NCBI GenBank assembly: GCA_027858325.1
Contig: JAQICU010000358.1
Location: 1-15,874, forward strand
Length of the DNA: 15,874 bases
Direction: 5' to 3'
From: Candidatus Cloacimonadota bacterium
GTDB lineage: Bacteria > Cloacimonadota > Cloacimonadia > Cloacimonadales > TCS61
Both the position numbers and the translations under genes were made by a program. This document shows positions 14,788 to 15,874 of the stretch, piece by piece; within the stretch, counting starts at the first letter, position 1, and every line of letters starts with the position of its first letter. Below the pieces are notes generated by a model. That model was not told the origin of the DNA and searched no databases. It saw only the letters and a program-made list of their open reading frames with translations.

Positions 14788-15874
14788 TTATGTAAGAGCA
14801 TTGTAGATTATCTCAAAAATATAGCCTACATGAATGCGATTTGTGAAATTGATCTTCTCAACATTTATCTCAATTACTTTACCTTTATGATAACCAAACC
14901 GGCAAACATCATTAGCATAAGTTCTATACCATCCATTCAATGCATCAATATCGCTTCTGTTCCAGCCCCCTTCCATCTCCATTTCTCTTCCGCGCTGCTG
15001 GATTCTGCTCCAGGCAAGATCGGTTCTGCCTTTTAATACGATAAGAAGATCCGGAGAGGAAATCTCATTGCAAACTGATTTGAATTTTACTGTTAGAAGA
15101 TCAAGTTCATCACGATCCAAAAATCCATCTTTATGAAATTGATAGCAGAAAACAAGTAGATCTTCCGGTAATGATCTATCCAATACATAGCTCTCTTTTC
15201 CGCTGGTTCCTTTAATTTGAAGTTCTTTTCGCATTTGAAGAAAATGAAGTTGAAGGTCGTAGCAATAAGTTTTTTTATCCTTCAGGAATTTCTCCAAAAG
15301 TGGATTTTCCTCAGGGTTTTCATATAATCCATTTATCTTTAAACTTCGCTGCATAATTGCAGTTAAAGTTGATTTTCCTAAGCCAACATTTCCAGCTACA
15401 GAAATAAGCCGCGGATTTTCAAGTAAGAATTTTTCCAGTTTCGCTTCTGCGTCGATAGCTTTTAGAGTAGCAGCGGTCTCGGGTAAAGCTACCCAATTGC
15501 TGATTCCCGGAGTTGTTACGCGGAGATCGAGAGATCTAATTTTTTCTGCAATTTTAGTGATCGTAATTTCTATATATTTATCGATTGGTTTATCTACATT
15601 TGCATCTATTACCAGCACCGGACAGGTAACATGACGATTAATAAATTGGTCATAAAGTTGATTTAATTGTTCCAAATATTCTTTAGGGATACTCGCTTCA
15701 CTTTTTCTACCGCGTTCTTTGATCCTTTCCAATAGAACCAGTACATCTGCTTTTAAATAAACTATCAAATCCGGTTGAGTTATCTCTTGTGTCATCAGGT
15801 CATAATTTCGCTGATATGCTAGGAATTCTTCTTCGGTCATGTTCCCCATGATCTTTTGTGCCATACCGAAAATG
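14788..15874 (-). CDS. Tandem (fused) deoxynucleoside kinase, 5' end cut by window edge
   Basis: The frame is open to the right edge (IFG precedes the first visible Met), so the N-terminus is missing. Two deoxynucleoside kinase domains lie in one chain. From the first, only the second half is visible: PDLIVYLKAD, the lid LLERIKERGR (44-53 from the first visible Met) and EYLEQLNQLYDQFI. The second is complete: P-loop SVAGNVGLGKSTLT (155-168), YENPEENPLLEKF (181-193), the DRS motif in YVLDRSLPEDL (227-236), PDLLIVLKGR and a second lid RIQQRGR (287-293). The linker (about 112-150) is short. These cytoplasmic enzymes phosphorylate deoxyadenosine, deoxyguanosine or deoxycytidine with ATP for salvage. 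In lactobacilli two kinase subunits from tandem genes form a heterodimer; a fusion would do the same in one chain. Specificity cannot be assigned. Confidence 0.88.
   Translation of the reverse strand, partial: IFGMAQKIMGNMTEEEFLAYQRNYDLMTQEITQPDLIVYLKADVLVLLERIKERGRKSEASIPKEYLEQLNQLYDQFINRHVTCPVLVIDANVDKPIDKYIEITITKIAEKIRSLDLRVTTPGISNWVALPETAATLKAIDAEAKLEKFLLENPRLISVAGNVGLGKSTLTAIMQRSLKINGLYENPEENPLLEKFLKDKKTYCYDLQLHFLQMRKELQIKGTSGKESYVLDRSLPEDLLVFCYQFHKDGFLDRDELDLLTVKFKSVCNEISSPDLLIVLKGRTDLAWSRIQQRGREMEMEGGWNRSDIDALNGWYRTYANDVCRFGYHKGKVIEINVEKINFTNRIHVGYIFEIIYNALT

Noticed and set aside
1..15874. CRISPR arrays, tRNA/rRNA genes, insertion sequences, phage or toxin-antitoxin modules
   Set aside because: No regularly spaced identical repeats, no cloverleaf-like sequence, no transposase or integrase motif and no small gene pair of the toxin-antitoxin type were seen on either strand.

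Overview
The window looks like chromosomal DNA from an AT-rich, Gram-negative bacterium of the FCB group, most likely a Candidatus Cloacimonadota (Cloacimonetes) relative. The best clue is the protease at 8316-10448, whose C-terminal ~90 residues carry a YPNPFNPET motif, a GxYLYKM motif and a KKMILMK ending, the FlgD-like/type IX secretion sorting domain common in that group. An outer-membrane TonB-dependent receptor, several signal peptides and AGGAGG-type ribosome binding sites agree. The phylum is inferred from style, since no rRNA or marker gene is present.

Layout. Positions 1-66 (minus) hold the first 22 codons of an unrecognised gene. A 790-base gap (67-856) follows with no convincing gene. 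Two plus-strand genes come next: an alanine-dehydrogenase/opine-type oxidoreductase (857-2005) and a 12-helix MATE efflux pump (2252-3622). They converge on the minus-strand genes across a gap packed with intergenic repeats (3632-3865). From 3892 to the right end everything reads leftward. In transcription order these are a tandem deoxynucleoside kinase cut by the window edge (14788-15874), an e(P4)-type acid phosphatase (13847-14626), a TonB-dependent receptor (10948-13659) with a strong terminator, a secreted papain-like protease (8316-10448), an EEP-family phosphodiesterase (7380-8150) with a transglutaminase-like protein four bases downstream (4799-7375), and an AlkD-type DNA glycosylase (3892-4575).

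How it may work together. Only the phosphodiesterase/transglutaminase pair is tight enough to be a clear operon. The right half is rich in exported proteins that handle polymers or phosphorylated nutrients: protease, transglutaminase-like protein, TonB receptor and phosphatase. The phosphatase beside a deoxynucleoside kinase suggests nucleotide scavenging: dephosphorylate outside, import, rephosphorylate inside. That link is inference.

I found no CRISPR array, phage module, insertion sequence, tRNA or clear defence system. The least explained material is the intergenic DNA, which holds at least six separate structured or palindromic elements. A second point is the transglutaminase-like protein, which seems to contain a second, catalytically dead transglutaminase-like segment and a cysteine-free thioredoxin-like tail.
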